Origin: Nitrospirota bacterium
Lineage (GTDB): Bacteria > Nitrospirota > Nitrospiria > Nitrospirales > Nitrospiraceae
Assembly: GCA_004296885.1 (NCBI GenBank)
Contig: SCVN01000016.1
Location: 62,001-126,000 of the forward strand
Reading direction: 5' to 3'
DNA: 64,000 nt
The notes under the pieces were generated by a model that worked only from the letters and a program-made list of their open reading frames with translations, did no database searches and was not told where the DNA came from. Below, one piece after another: positions 16,320 through 25,610 of this stretch; positions within the stretch are counted from its first letter, which is position 1; the number at the start of each line of letters is the position of its first letter. The position numbers and the translations under genes were made by a program.

Positions 16320-16691
16320 TCAGTCTGCCTGGTGCTCGATATAAGCCAGCAGCGCCTGGTAGGTCATCTCGCGTGTCCTGGCTTTGGACGCCGCGCCCTG
16401 GGCGATACCGGACTCCAGCCACACCTGCTCCCGGATATGCGCCTGGGCTTCATTGCAGACCGTCCACATCTGATGGAGGAACTCCTCGGGAAGTCCGACT
16501 TGAACGCCCTCCGACTCAATGCGATCGTCCAGAATGGCCAAGAGATCGGAGAGCGCTTGGTCGGGCCGGTAGGGGGCCGGGGTGAATCCAAAAGACTCAT
16601 GGGCCTGGGCTTCCTGGCGGGCCTGGTCGACCAAGTCGACCATATAAACTTTCAGCAAGCCGACGAGATGTCCTGTGAGCCGCATCGTCAT
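16320..16691 (-). CDS. Helical protein of unknown function
   Basis: 123 residues, mostly helical, no signal peptide: LVGLLKVYMVDLVDQARQEA then PYRPDQALSDLLAILDDRIE and FLHQMWTVCNEAQAHIREQV. It is the first gene of a two-gene minus-strand unit with the small protein at 16135-16308. The family is not recognised. Confidence 0.6.
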   Translation of the reverse strand: MTMRLTGHLVGLLKVYMVDLVDQARQEAQAHESFGFTPAPYRPDQALSDLLAILDDRIESEGVQVGLPEEFLHQMWTVCNEAQAHIREQVWLESGIAQGAASKARTREMTYQALLAYIEHQAD

Positions 16692-16913
16692 CCTCCGACC
16701 GGTCTTGCGCCATTATCAGCAGCGTGGTTCGGCCTGGCAAGCCCAAAGTCGTGCGGAAGGAGTAGAGGGAGGGAATGACTTGCCGAAAGAGGCGCCCTTG
16801 AGCGGACGCCCTGCTTGACCGTTCCCGAACGCCTCTTTTAAGATGAGCCGGACGAACCCTGCGGCGGGACCGAATGCTCAGCGGCGGCATCCGTGCAGGC
16901 ATGGAGACGGAGC

Positions 16914-17750
16914 ATGACGGAAGACCGGACAGTTGAACGGCTTGATGTTTCGGTGAATACGCCCGCCGGTCCGGTCACGGTGCCTGTGGAGGTACCGCTC
17001 CACTTCGTGCCTGTCGCGGCGATTGTTCCCTCCATTCGCCGCATTGGCGAGGCGGCGCAGGCGCTGGAGGAGCGTGACGTCGTTATGCATGGCGCGGCGA
17101 TTTCCTGCAAGAAAGGCTGCGCCGCCTGCTGCCGGATGTTGATTCCGTTGGCGGCTCCGGAAGCGTTTGCGTTGGCGGATGCGATCAGGGCCTGGCCTGC
17201 GGAGCAGCGGGAGGCAGTCCTGACCAGTCTGGCGGATGCGCGTGCGCAACTGGAGCGAACCGGGGTCCTTCCGCACCTCTACGAGATTGCCGAATCGGAA
17301 CGCCAGCTCGATGACGACACCTTCGAACCGATCAACCGTGCCTATTATGCGCTCCGGCTGCCCTGTCCATTCCTGGTCGAGGAAGTGTGCTCCATCTATG
17401 ACGATCGCCCGGCTGCCTGCCGAGAACTGTTGGTGACGTCGCCGGCAGAATTGTGCCAGGATTTGGAACGAAACCCCGTCAGGCCTGTCCCCATCCCCCT
17501 GCGCGTCGGGACGGTGCTGGCTCTGCTCTGGGCCGACCTTATCGGTGGGCCGGCCCGATTCATTCCCTTGCCGTTGGCGCTGGAATGGGCTGAGCGTCAT
17601 AGACAGAAGGGTGGCCGATCCTGGCAGGGAAGGGAGATGCTGGAACGGGCGCTCGACAAGGTGTGGTGGTATTTAAGTCGCGAGGTTACGGCCCGCCAAC
17701 GTGTCTCCCACAGTTCTTCGTCACGCGGGCAGGAGCGCCCGCAGCCCTGA
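16914..17750 (+). CDS. Second YkgJ-family cysteine-cluster protein
   Basis: 278 residues with CKKGCAACC at about residue 65 and LPCPFLVEEVCSIYDDRPAACRE further on, the two cysteine clusters of the YkgJ family. The N-terminal 60 residues (beta-rich, TPAGPVTVPVEV) are an extension not seen in the copy at 13714. The ATG at 16914 follows GGAGACGGAG. The protein may bind zinc or an Fe-S cluster; its function is unknown. Confidence 0.83.
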   Translation: MTEDRTVERLDVSVNTPAGPVTVPVEVPLHFVPVAAIVPSIRRIGEAAQALEERDVVMHGAAISCKKGCAACCRMLIPLAAPEAFALADAIRAWPAEQREAVLTSLADARAQLERTGVLPHLYEIAESERQLDDDTFEPINRAYYALRLPCPFLVEEVCSIYDDRPAACRELLVTSPAELCQDLERNPVRPVPIPLRVGTVLALLWADLIGGPARFIPLPLALEWAERHRQKGGRSWQGREMLERALDKVWWYLSREVTARQRVSHSSSSRGQERPQP

Positions 17751-17790
17751 CGATCCATCCCACGGACCATCGAGATCTGGACCAATTTAT

Positions 17791-18132
17791 ATGCCCTCGC
17801 CGCCTCGCTGGATACGCGTCATGATGGACTTGGAGCGGCGGGAGCGGACTCGGATCGTCGCCGAGGTCATGCAAGTCCGAGGGCTGATGCCCCTTCTGAT
17901 GAAGCCTCGCAACGGGCAGCCATGGACTCGGGATGATCGCGTTCAGATTCGCAGCCGTGTGCGTCGTCTTGCCGCCGTGAGTCCGTACTTTGTCGCCTTG
18001 ATTCTCCCGGCCGCCCCTGTCACTCTTCCGTTGCTGGCTTGGTGGCTGGATCAGCGGCGAGTGCGGAGAACGGGTCCGGCCGGTTCCATGCCGGTTCGGC
18101 CCGAGAATTCCGAGCCGCCTCACGTTCCGTGA
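17791..18132 (+). CDS. Small protein with one membrane helix
   Basis: 113 residues from the ATG at 17791. A basic helical N-terminal half (DLERRERTRIVAEVMQVRGL) is followed by a hydrophobic segment (PYFVALILPAAPVTLPLLAWWL) and a basic tail. This resembles the short membrane-proximal part of LETM1-like proteins in layout, but I cannot claim homology. There is no good ribosome-binding site, and the frame extends upstream to 17701, so the start is uncertain. Confidence 0.5.
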   Translation: MPSPPRWIRVMMDLERRERTRIVAEVMQVRGLMPLLMKPRNGQPWTRDDRVQIRSRVRRLAAVSPYFVALILPAAPVTLPLLAWWLDQRRVRRTGPAGSMPVRPENSEPPHVP

Positions 18133-18237
18133 TTGTACCGCCGCGTCGTTTGCGATATGATCCGGCCTCGTTTGAGGACGGGTCGCCGCCGATCCGGAAC
18201 GTCCCGGTGCCTGACCCGCAAGGAGACCGCGAAGCTC

Positions 18238-18858
18238 ATGACGCAACCGGTGCTAGCCTGTTTGGATTTGGAAGGGGTCTTGGTCCCGGAGATTTGGATC
18301 AATGTCGCCGAACGGACCGGCATCAGCGAGCTCCGTCTGACCACGCGAGACATTCCCGACTATGATGTGCTGATGAAGCGGCGCTTGGGCATTCTCGACC
18401 GGCATGGTCTACGACTGCAGGATATTCAGGCCGTCATTGCGACCATGGCTCCGTTGGAGGGAGCGGGCGAGTTTCTGGACTGGCTGCGGGAGCGGTGCCA
18501 GCTCATTATTCTCTCGGACACGTTCTACGAGTTTGCGCTTCCGCTCATGAGGCAGCTCGGCTATCCCACGCTCTTTTGCCATAGGCTGGAGGTGGACGGG
18601 ACCGGGCGGATCACCGACTACTGCCTTCGACAGCCGAATCAAAAACAGGAATCCGTGATGGCGTTGAGGAGTCTGCGGTTCAAAATCGTCGCGGCGGGCG
18701 ACTCCTATAACGATACCGCCATGCTGGCCGCGGCAGATGCGGGGATCTTCTTCCGGCCTCCCAGCACGATCAGCCAACAGTTTCCACAGTTCCCCGTGAC
18801 CCAAACCTATTCCGAGCTGAAGCAACAATTCCGCCTGGCGGGCGGGTTGGCCCCCTAG
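18238..18858 (+). CDS. thrH: ThrH-like phosphoserine phosphatase/homoserine phosphotransferase
   Basis: 206 residues of the HAD superfamily. Motif I reads [11 protein letters not shown], where Glu replaces the second Asp of ordinary HAD phosphatases; this substitution is characteristic of ThrH. Motif II is LSDTFYEF and motif III-IV is [12 protein letters not shown]. Pseudomonas ThrH dephosphorylates phosphoserine and can pass phosphate to homoserine. The ATG at 18238 starts directly before motif I; the upstream frame is not family-like. Confidence 0.88.
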   Translation: MTQPVLACLDLEGVLVPEIWINVAERTGISELRLTTRDIPDYDVLMKRRLGILDRHGLRLQDIQAVIATMAPLEGAGEFLDWLRERCQLIILSDTFYEFALPLMRQLGYPTLFCHRLEVDGTGRITDYCLRQPNQKQESVMALRSLRFKIVAAGDSYNDTAMLAAADAGIFFRPPSTISQQFPQFPVTQTYSELKQQFRLAGGLAP

Positions 18859-18893
18859 GAACGTGGCGGATCGGAACTCGAAGGAGGCCATGC

Positions 18894-19451
18894 GTGCGGT
18901 TTGTTGACACGGCGTTACGGGGCGTGATCCTCATCGAAATTGATGTCTTTCCCGATGCACGCGGCCATTTCTTCGAGATCAGCCACGCCAAGAAATACGC
19001 GGAGGGCGGGATCACGGCCCCCTTCGTCCAGTCCAACTTTTCCCGTTCCAGCCGCGGCACCCTGCGCGGGTTGCACTATCAACTGATTCAGCCGCAAGGC
19101 AAGCTGGTGACCGTCGTGGAGGGAACGATCTTCGACGTGGCGGTGGATATCCAGGTGGGCTCTCCGACGTTCGGCCGATTCGTGTGCTATGAGCTGTCCG
19201 TAGAGAACAAGCGACAACTCTATATCCCGTCCGGCTACGCCCATGGGTTCTGCGCCCTGACCGACACGGTTGGCGTCGTTTACAACTGCACGGATTTCTA
19301 CTCGCCCAAGGGCGAACGGGGACTCATCTGGAGCGATCCGGAGATCGGGATTCCCTGGCCGGTGTCCCAGCCGCTGCTCTCGCCCAAGGATGCCGCCTAC
19401 AAGACCCTTGCGGACATGGCCGGGGAGTTGCCGGTCTACCAGCCCGCCTGA
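18894..19451 (+). CDS. rfbC: dTDP-4-dehydrorhamnose 3,5-epimerase
   Basis: 185 residues that match RfbC through their whole length: DARGHFFEISHAKKY, FVQSNFSRSSRGTLRGLHYQ (catalytic His), VVEGTIFDVAVDIQVGSPTF and YIPSGYAHGFCALTD. It catalyses the third step of dTDP-L-rhamnose synthesis. The start is GTG at 18894 with AAGGAGG seven bases upstream; the ATG at 18890 opens a six-codon frame only. No other rhamnose genes are adjacent. Confidence 0.94.
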   Translation: MRFVDTALRGVILIEIDVFPDARGHFFEISHAKKYAEGGITAPFVQSNFSRSSRGTLRGLHYQLIQPQGKLVTVVEGTIFDVAVDIQVGSPTFGRFVCYELSVENKRQLYIPSGYAHGFCALTDTVGVVYNCTDFYSPKGERGLIWSDPEIGIPWPVSQPLLSPKDAAYKTLADMAGELPVYQPA

Positions 19452-19485
19452 CATCGAGAGCCTTGCCTTCCATCCTGGCGCACCG

Positions 19486-19515
19486 TTGACGGGTCTTGCC
19501 GCAGCATAGTATATA
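19486..19515 (+). promoter_or_regulatory. Candidate promoter for the peroxiredoxin gene
   Basis: TTGACG (19486-19491), an 18-bp spacer and TATATA (19510-19515) lie in the 280-bp gap before the AhpC-type gene. The remaining leader of about 210 bp holds no coding frame that I can support. Confidence 0.6.
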
Positions 19516-19731
19516 AGCTCACCTCTGGTCATCATGCGCCCGCTCCGGACTGTCGGGTCGTCCACAGAGTCTGGGTGCGCGATGAACTCCATGGGTTCGA
19601 TGGTATGGCTGCGGGTCGCGAGGCATGCATTGTGAAGGAGCTCCGGCATCAGTCGGAGCAGGCGGAACGACAATGAGCTGATGGGCCGCCACGGCGCCTG
19701 ATCAGAAACTTACAAGGAAGGAGACATCCCA

Positions 19732-20334
19732 ATGGGTGAGAGCATACATGTCGGCGAGCTGGTTCCGAATTTTGAGCTGGAAACGTATGATCCCCGCAAG
19801 GGGGAGTTCGGCAAGGTGTCGTTGGAATCTCTCAAACAGGCAAAGAAGTGGACCGTTCTTGTGTTTTACCCAGCCGACTATACCTTCGTCTGTCCCACCG
19901 AGCTGGCTGACGTGGCGGAGAAGTACAAAGACCTGGCGGGCTCGGGGGCCGAGGTGATCGCGGTGTCGACCGACACCAAGTTCGTCCATATGGCCTGGCA
20001 GCGGGAGGAGAAGCTGCTGAAGGGGCTCGCCTATCCGATGGGAGCGGACCCGACAGGCAAAGTGTCGCGGCTGTTCGGTGTGTATGACGAAGCGACAGGA
20101 CTTGCGCTCAGAGGAACCTTCATCATCAGCCCCGAGGGCAAGCTCGTGGTCGCCGAGGTGCATTTCTACAATGTGGGCCGAAGCGCAGCGGAGCTTCTCC
20201 GGAAGGTCAAGGCGAATGTCTACTGCGCGGCTCATCCCGAAGAAGCCTGTCCGGCCAACTGGAGCGAGGGCGGGAAAACCTTGAAGCCGGGGGCGGGGCT
20301 GGTCGGGCGAGTGGCCGAGGCGCTGGGACGTTGA
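19732..20334 (+). CDS. AhpC-type 2-Cys peroxiredoxin
   Basis: 200 residues of the AhpC/Prx1 class. The peroxidatic Cys is C54 in YTFVCPTE, and the resolving Cys is in EEACPANW near the C-terminus, the same layout as E. coli AhpC. It reduces peroxides in the cytoplasm using an external reductant. A thioredoxin-fold protein is encoded at 21651-21986. AAGGAAGGAG precedes the ATG. Confidence 0.92.
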   Translation: MGESIHVGELVPNFELETYDPRKGEFGKVSLESLKQAKKWTVLVFYPADYTFVCPTELADVAEKYKDLAGSGAEVIAVSTDTKFVHMAWQREEKLLKGLAYPMGADPTGKVSRLFGVYDEATGLALRGTFIISPEGKLVVAEVHFYNVGRSAAELLRKVKANVYCAAHPEEACPANWSEGGKTLKPGAGLVGRVAEALGR

Positions 20335-20386
20335 CGATCCTCTTGCGCCCTGTGTAGGATAGACGCAACGTATGAGGGAGGGGGCC

Positions 20387-20707
20387 ATGGTGACAATCAC
20401 GCAGAAGGCCGAGGAGAAGATCAAGGAATTGATGACGGAGGAGAAGGATGTGGTCGGCCTGCGCATCTACGTGCGCGGAGGCGGCTGCCATGGGTACCAG
20501 TATGGAATGGCCTTCGAATCCAAAATGGGCGACGACGACACCGTGGTCGAAAAGGGGATCGTGAAAGTCATCATGGATTCCCAGAGCGCGCCGCTCCTGA
20601 GCGGGGCTGAAGTGGACTATGTGGACAGCGTGCAGGGGTCCGGGTTTTCCATCAAGAACCCCCAAGCCAAAACCACATGCGGCTGCGGCAGCTCCTTTAG
20701 CGCCTGA
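20387..20707 (+). CDS. A-type Fe-S carrier protein (IscA/ErpA family)
   Basis: 106 residues with the three family cysteines: RGGGCHGYQYGMAF and the C-terminal TTCGCGSSFSA. The first motif is CHGY rather than the CSG of the IscA copy at 31029, so the two are distinct paralogues. These proteins carry nascent [4Fe-4S] clusters to targets. The ATG at 20387 is preferred because GAGGGAGGG lies just before it, inside the longer frame from 20372. Confidence 0.88.
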   Translation: MVTITQKAEEKIKELMTEEKDVVGLRIYVRGGGCHGYQYGMAFESKMGDDDTVVEKGIVKVIMDSQSAPLLSGAEVDYVDSVQGSGFSIKNPQAKTTCGCGSSFSA

Positions 20708-20817
20708 TTTGTCTTCGGTCCGGTTTTGAATAGAAGGGCTGGGGTCGCTCACCGCAGCGGTGAGGCGCGATCCCGGCCCTTGCTGTTATTGCCCTTTCTG
20801 TGCCTGATGGAGTGGCT

Positions 20818-21633
20818 ATGCCGGAAGTCCGATTGACCAAACGGATTGAGTTTTCCGCCGCGCATCGCTATTGCAACCCAGCCTGGGACGAAGCGCGCAA
20901 CCGGGCGACGTTCGGGGCCTGCTTCAACGAGCCGGGGCATGGCCACAATTACATGCTCGAAGTCACCGTGGCTGGACAGGTGGACCCCCAGACCGGCATG
21001 GTGGTCAACCTCTACGATCTCAAGCGGGTGCTAAAAGAAATTCTGGAAGAATTCGATCACAAGCATCTCAACCTGGATACCCCCTACTTTCACGACAGGA
21101 TTCCGACCACCGAAAACATTGCGGTCGTGCTCTGGCGCGTCCTGGCGGCCCGTTCTGAGATCGGCCGCCTCGAAAAGGTCAGGCTATTCGAAGATGAAGA
21201 CCTGTCCGCGGAGTTCATGGGGGGCGAAGGCCAGGCCGGGTTGACCAAGCGGTACCACTTTGCGGCGGCCCATCGCCTGCAGAGCAAGGGGCTATCCGAG
21301 GAGCAGAGCCGGCGGTTGTTCGGAAAGTGCCACAGCCCTGGCTCCCACGGGCATAATTATGTGTTGCACGTGACCGTGCAGGGCGCGATTGATCCGATCA
21401 CCGGCATGCTGGTGGATATTCCGACGCTGGACCGTATCGTGACCGAACAGATCCTCCGGCGACTCGACCATCAGGATATCGATCGGGACCCGGAGCTGGC
21501 CCGTCGTATCACCAGCGGCGAAAACCTGGCCCGGTTCCTGTGGGATCTCTTGATAAAAGGACTTCCGGCCGGCCGCTTGGAACGGATCGGCCTGTCCGAA
21601 ACGCGCGGGGCCTACTACGAATATCGCGGCTAA
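20818..21633 (+). CDS. Double-domain 6-pyruvoyl-tetrahydropterin synthase (QueD) family protein
   Basis: 271 residues made of two tandem PTPS/QueD domains. Domain 1 (about 1-125) has FSAAHRY, ACFNEPGHGHNY and FDHKHLN; domain 2 (about 140-271) has FAAAHRL, KCHSPGSHGHNY and LDHQDID. Each therefore keeps the three zinc histidines, the catalytic cysteine six residues before the second of them, and the Asp-His of the catalytic relay. Single-domain relatives assemble as trimer dimers and act in queuosine or tetrahydropterin synthesis. A fused pair is found in some lineages; whether both domains are active is unknown. Confidence 0.88.
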   Translation: MPEVRLTKRIEFSAAHRYCNPAWDEARNRATFGACFNEPGHGHNYMLEVTVAGQVDPQTGMVVNLYDLKRVLKEILEEFDHKHLNLDTPYFHDRIPTTENIAVVLWRVLAARSEIGRLEKVRLFEDEDLSAEFMGGEGQAGLTKRYHFAAAHRLQSKGLSEEQSRRLFGKCHSPGSHGHNYVLHVTVQGAIDPITGMLVDIPTLDRIVTEQILRRLDHQDIDRDPELARRITSGENLARFLWDLLIKGLPAGRLERIGLSETRGAYYEYRG

Positions 21634-21650
21634 GGGCAGCCGAGCGCGAG

Positions 21651-21986
21651 CTAGCTCTTGAGCAGATGGTCGTTGATGAGCGCCGCCAGTTCGTCCGCCT
21701 CCACCTTGCCTTCCCGCGTGATCAGCAGCTTCCCTTGGGAAAAGAGGTGGGTGGTCGGATAGGTCTCGAACTGGTGGCGTTTTTTGATCTCTCGGCACCG
21801 GCCAGGCACGTGCATCTTGGCCTTGCCGATCCGGATCGTGGCAAAGCGGGCGGCCGTTTCCTGGAGAATCGGGTCGTAGGCGTTGCAGGGCTCGCAGGAG
21901 GCGATTCCGTAGGCCACGACGGCAGCCGGGGCTTGCACGAACTCCTCGTAATTCTCGTCGTTGACGTCTTCGACTGAACCAGCCAT
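21651..21986 (-). CDS. Thioredoxin-family protein
   Basis: 111 residues with a thioredoxin fold and a C-x2-C redox site (ASCEPCNAYDP, about residue 31). The conserved cis-Pro segment reads FETYPTTHLFSQGK. The active site differs from the WCGPC of classical thioredoxin and lacks the Trp. It is downstream of a peroxiredoxin gene (22067-22540) on the same strand, so it may recycle it. Confidence 0.85.
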   Translation of the reverse strand: MAGSVEDVNDENYEEFVQAPAAVVAYGIASCEPCNAYDPILQETAARFATIRIGKAKMHVPGRCREIKKRHQFETYPTTHLFSQGKLLITREGKVEADELAALINDHLLKS

Positions 21987-21997
21987 AAGGTCGTAAC

Positions 21998-22060
21998 GTC
22001 GAAAGTCCGAAAGTCAGAAAGCCTCGTCTTGAAGACTTTCCGACTTTCGGGCTTTTCGAC
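21998..22060. repeat. Intergenic hairpin of GAAAGTC words
   Basis: GTCGAAAGTCCGAAAGTC on the left and GACTTTCCGACTTTCGGGC followed by TTTTCGAC on the right form a long imperfect inverted repeat in the 80-bp gap between the thioredoxin and peroxiredoxin genes. The closing words CTTTTCGACCG and GGTTTA recur at 53776-53792 before cheA. Confidence 0.7.
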
Positions 22061-22066
22061 CGCGGT

Positions 22067-22540
22067 TTAGTTGAGCTTCTTGAGCGCCTCGAGGATATCC
22101 TTGTCGTCCCGAGCGACCTTGATTTCCTGGACCTTCACGTAGGCCACTTTCCCGTTCTTGTCCACGATCACCGTCGCGCGCTTGCCGCAATTCAGCGGCT
22201 CGAAATACAGGCCATACTTCTTCACAACTTCGCGATTGAAATCGGCGAGCAGTTGCTGCTTGAGCCCCAACGAGTCGGCCCAGGCTTTGTGGGAAAAGAA
22301 GCTGTCCGTGCTGATACCGAAGACCACCGCGTTCATTTGATCGAACTTCGGAAAATCGTCGGTCAGGCACTTGTTCTCTCCGGTGCAGACGGGGCTCCAA
22401 TCCAGCGGGTAAAACGCCAGTACGACGTTCTTCTTGCCGCGGAAATCGCTGAGCTTGACATCCTTCTGGTCCTGGTCTTTCAGCGTGAAATCAGGGGCGG
22501 TGTCCCCTGCTTTTATCTCGGGGGCGACATCTGTGGCCAT
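22067..22540 (-). CDS. Peroxiredoxin, AhpC/TSA family
   Basis: 157 residues. The pattern [23 protein letters not shown] and [21 protein letters not shown] places it among AhpE/BCP-type peroxiredoxins, with the peroxidatic Cys in PVCTGEN and a second Cys five residues on. It reduces peroxides in the cytoplasm. A GGAGG-type site precedes the ATG. The downstream thioredoxin-like gene is a likely reductant partner. Confidence 0.9.
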   Translation of the reverse strand: MATDVAPEIKAGDTAPDFTLKDQDQKDVKLSDFRGKKNVVLAFYPLDWSPVCTGENKCLTDDFPKFDQMNAVVFGISTDSFFSHKAWADSLGLKQQLLADFNREVVKKYGLYFEPLNCGKRATVIVDKNGKVAYVKVQEIKVARDDKDILEALKKLN

Positions 22541-22686
22541 GGAAACCTCCTCTATTGGATTGGGTGGATTGAGTTGGGATGAACAGGCATCACTCGGAAG
22601 CCATCATTGGTAGCATGCGCTCAGAAAGTTTGTCAATCGGCCCAAAAGGCCCAGGAAAGTTTCGGGCGGATGGGCCCTGCGGGGCG

Positions 22687-23448
22687 TCACCAGGCGACTT
22701 CACGGAAGGCCACGGGCCCTTCGGCCGCAGGGACGGTCCGGTGTTTGGTAATGGACAGAGTCAGCCCGATGTCCGGCACGGTGAGCGAGGCCCCGACCTT
22801 CGGGGACTGCCCGAGCCTGATGATCATCTCGGCGATGTCTGTGAGCCGTTCAGAGGTGGGGCGGCCGGGCAGACCCATGGGGCGAAAGACTTCCAGCTCA
22901 TCCAGGCCGAATTTGGCCAAGCCCTTGGTGTAGAACCGTTCACGTCCCGCCTCGTCCGCGTCGCTCTGCTCCACGGTCATGTGGTCACAAGCGGCGAATT
23001 GTGTCAGCGGACGGTCTTGCCAGTCGGACGGGTTTAGGTAAGTCTGGGTGCGGAGATCGTAAGCGGTGCCTCCGGTCAGCAGAGTCAAGCCCCTGGCCAG
23101 ACGGGCTGCGTGCAGCACCAGATCAATGGCCTTGCTCGGCGAGGTGCGCATCAATAGGACCTGTCCGGCGTTGGGATGTCCCCAGGCGAGCGATTCCTGC
23201 CAGGCCTCAGCGTCAGCCGCGGGGAGGAGCAGTCGGATCGCGGCTTCCCAGGGTCCGTGGGCGGCGCGGAGCTGCGAGGAGCCTCCAAGCGACGGTCCTG
23301 GGTCTGCCTGGAGGCGGAGCGGACCCCCGTATTCCAAATTAAACCAGATCGCGAGCTCTTCAGGGGGCGGCGGCGAGCTCCGGTACCCAACGATGTACAA
23401 GGGGGGCGCGGAGGGCGGAAGCTTGGCGGCCTTGCGGCGGATCTTCAT
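22687..23448 (-). CDS. Protein of unknown function
   Basis: 253 residues without signal peptide or membrane helix. Features are a basic N-terminus (MKIRRKAAKLPP), GHPNAGQVLLMRTSPSKAIDL, GGTAYDLRTQTYLNPSDW and ERFYTKGLAKFGLDELEVFR. The layout vaguely recalls DUF4261-type proteins, but I cannot confirm that. It follows typA on the same strand with a 39-bp gap. Confidence 0.6.
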   Translation of the reverse strand: MKIRRKAAKLPPSAPPLYIVGYRSSPPPPEELAIWFNLEYGGPLRLQADPGPSLGGSSQLRAAHGPWEAAIRLLLPAADAEAWQESLAWGHPNAGQVLLMRTSPSKAIDLVLHAARLARGLTLLTGGTAYDLRTQTYLNPSDWQDRPLTQFAACDHMTVEQSDADEAGRERFYTKGLAKFGLDELEVFRPMGLPGRPTSERLTDIAEMIIRLGQSPKVGASLTVPDIGLTLSITKHRTVPAAEGPVAFREVAW

Positions 23449-23487
23449 CGGTGCGGGACTCGGGAAGTCGTACGCGAAACGACCTGC

Positions 23488-25380
23488 TCAGCCCTTGCGA
23501 TCTTTGCGGGCCCTACGACGCTCCTCGGGATTGAGCAAGCGTTTCCGGATGCGGAGGTTGGTCGGCGTCACTTCCAACAGTTCGTCCTGGCCGATATACT
23601 CGAGGGCATATTCCAACGTCATGGCGCGGGGCGGGGTCAGGGTCAGGGCTTCATCCGATCCGGAGGCCCGCATGTTGCTGAGCTGTTTGGCTTTGCAGAT
23701 GTTCACGTCCAGATCTTCGTCCCGGCTGTTCTGGCCGACCACCATGCCCTGGTATACCTCCACGCCGGGGCCGATGATCAGGGTGCCGCGCTCCTGGATC
23801 ATGAACAGGCCGTAGGCGTTGCTGGTGCCGTCTTCGAAGGCCACCAGGGAGCCGTGCGGAGCGACTTGCAACGTCTGCTTGTCGGCCGGTTCGTACCGTT
23901 GAAAGACATGGTGCATGATCACGGTGCCACGGGTCTTAGCCAACAGGACGTTCTTGAGTCCGATCACGCCGCGGGTCGGGATGTAATATTCCAGGTGCAT
24001 CTCGCCGGCGCTGCCGTCCGACTGGGCCAGCTTCATGTGCCGGAGTTGGCCCCGGCGCTGGCCCACCTCCTCGATGACCGTCCCTTGATATTCGGTGGGC
24101 ACGTCGATGGTCAATTCCTCGAACGGTTCCGTGAGGACGCCGTTGTCTTCGTGAAGAATGACTTCCGGTTGGGAGACCTGAAGCTCATAGCCTTCCCGGC
24201 GCATCTGCTCGATCAAGACCGACAAGTGGAGTTCGCCCCGTCCCGCCACCAGGAATCGATCGGTGCTGTCCGTTTCCTGGACGCGCAGGGACACGTTGGT
24301 CTCCAACTCTTTGAACAGGCGCTCGCGCAGATGCCGGGAGGTGAGGAACTTCCCCTCCCGCCCGGCGAAGGGGCTGTTGTTCACCGAAAAGGTCATCTGC
24401 ACGGTCGGTTCGTCGATGGCGACCGGCGACAGCGCAATCGGCTGCTCCGGATCGGCGATCGTCTCGCCGATGCTGATGTCGGGGATGCCCGCCACGGCGA
24501 CGATTTCGCCCGCCTCGGCCTTGTCCACTTCGGTCCGTTCCAGGCCCGAGAAAACGGCGAGTTCCGTCACCCGCCCGTTGACCTGGCTTCCGTCTCGCTT
24601 CATCTGTGCGACGGTTTGGCGTTTGGCGATCGAACCGGCCAGGATTTTCCCGATGCCCATCTTGCCTTTATAGGCATCGTAGGCCAGTGCGAGTACCAGC
24701 ATTTGAAGCGGCGCGTTGGCTCTGATGGCGGGCGCCGGGATCTGGTTGAGGATCGTGTCCAACAGCGGGGAGATGTCGGTGCCCGGCTGGGTGAGGTCCA
24801 ACGTCGCAATGCCGTTGATCGCCGAGGCATAGACGATCGGGAAATCGAGCTGCTCGTTGGTCGCCCCCAGATGGACGAACAGATCGAACGTCCGGTTGAG
24901 CACGTCGTCTATCACGGCATCGGGCCGATCGATCTTATTGATGACCACAATGGCCTTGTGCCCGAGCGCCAGCGCCTTGCGCAGCACAAACGTGGTCTGC
25001 GGCATGGGGCCTTCTTTGGCATCCACCACCAGCAGGACCCCGTCAACCATCCGCAGCGTCCGTTCGACCTCGCCGCCGAAATCGGCGTGGCCGGGGGTGT
25101 CCACGATGTTGATCTTGACGCCCTGATAGGTGACGCTGGCATTCTTCGCGCGGATCGTGATGCCCCGTTCCCGTTCCTGATCCATGGAATCCATGATCCG
25201 CTCGCCCATGTCGTTGATCTTGCGATGGACGTGGGTTTGTCTCAGGACGGCATCCACCAGAGTGGTCTTGCCGTGGTCGACGTGGGCAATGATCGCGATG
25301 TTCCGGATGTCCTGCCGCCGATCGGATGCCGGGCGATGAGCGATGTGCGCTGACATGGGTAGTGCCGTTTGTTGGTCCAT
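23488..25380 (-). CDS. typA: Ribosome-associated GTPase TypA/BipA
   Basis: 630 residues. The G1 motif is [16 protein letters not shown], followed by the family switch region ([12 protein letters not shown]), [14 protein letters not shown] and NKIDRPDA. Domains II, III and V and the TypA-specific C-terminal domain follow in the usual order, and the length is typical. BipA binds the ribosome and helps 50S assembly, especially in the cold. The start at 25380 avoids an N-terminal extension that would read through a hairpin and promoter. Confidence 0.95.
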   Translation of the reverse strand: MDQQTALPMSAHIAHRPASDRRQDIRNIAIIAHVDHGKTTLVDAVLRQTHVHRKINDMGERIMDSMDQERERGITIRAKNASVTYQGVKINIVDTPGHADFGGEVERTLRMVDGVLLVVDAKEGPMPQTTFVLRKALALGHKAIVVINKIDRPDAVIDDVLNRTFDLFVHLGATNEQLDFPIVYASAINGIATLDLTQPGTDISPLLDTILNQIPAPAIRANAPLQMLVLALAYDAYKGKMGIGKILAGSIAKRQTVAQMKRDGSQVNGRVTELAVFSGLERTEVDKAEAGEIVAVAGIPDISIGETIADPEQPIALSPVAIDEPTVQMTFSVNNSPFAGREGKFLTSRHLRERLFKELETNVSLRVQETDSTDRFLVAGRGELHLSVLIEQMRREGYELQVSQPEVILHEDNGVLTEPFEELTIDVPTEYQGTVIEEVGQRRGQLRHMKLAQSDGSAGEMHLEYYIPTRGVIGLKNVLLAKTRGTVIMHHVFQRYEPADKQTLQVAPHGSLVAFEDGTSNAYGLFMIQERGTLIIGPGVEVYQGMVVGQNSRDEDLDVNICKAKQLSNMRASGSDEALTLTPPRAMTLEYALEYIGQDELLEVTPTNLRIRKRLLNPEERRRARKDRKG

Positions 25381-25401
25381 GGGGAATGTGAGCCTTTCAG
25401 C

Positions 25402-25429
25402 AAAAAAAGACGCCGCACGAGGGCGGCGT
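25402..25429 (-). terminator. Hairpin with U run in the typA leader (possible attenuator)
   Basis: On the minus strand ACGCCGC (25429-25423) pairs with GCGGCGT (25416-25410) and is followed by C and seven T. It sits about 20 bp before the typA start and right after the predicted transcription start, so it would act on typA itself. Confidence 0.7.
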
Positions 25430-25437
25430 TGCAAGAC

Positions 25438-25467
25438 AGTATACGGGAAGGCGCGGTGTAAATACAA
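25438..25467 (-). promoter_or_regulatory. Candidate typA promoter
   Basis: On the minus strand TTGTAT (25462-25467), an 18-bp spacer and TATACT (25438-25443). Transcription would begin near 25430, at the foot of the hairpin described at 25402-25429. Confidence 0.6.
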
Positions 25468-25610
25468 GCCGGGCTTCAGTTTGTCGGTATGGCCGGACTG
25501 AAAGAATCACCCGGCGTGGCTTGAGTTTTGGGGGACTGCATTGTATGGTAATCCATTGCCCGCCGCTGCGTTTCCCCATTTGTGGAGCATGATCGTGGAG
25601 TCCTGCGCCT

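Noticed and set aside
23176-25353. A 725-codon plus-strand frame opposite typA
   Set aside because: It is the antisense shadow of a clear TypA gene; the GC-rich third positions keep the opposite frame open, and the product (rich in His, Gly, Gln) has no domain.
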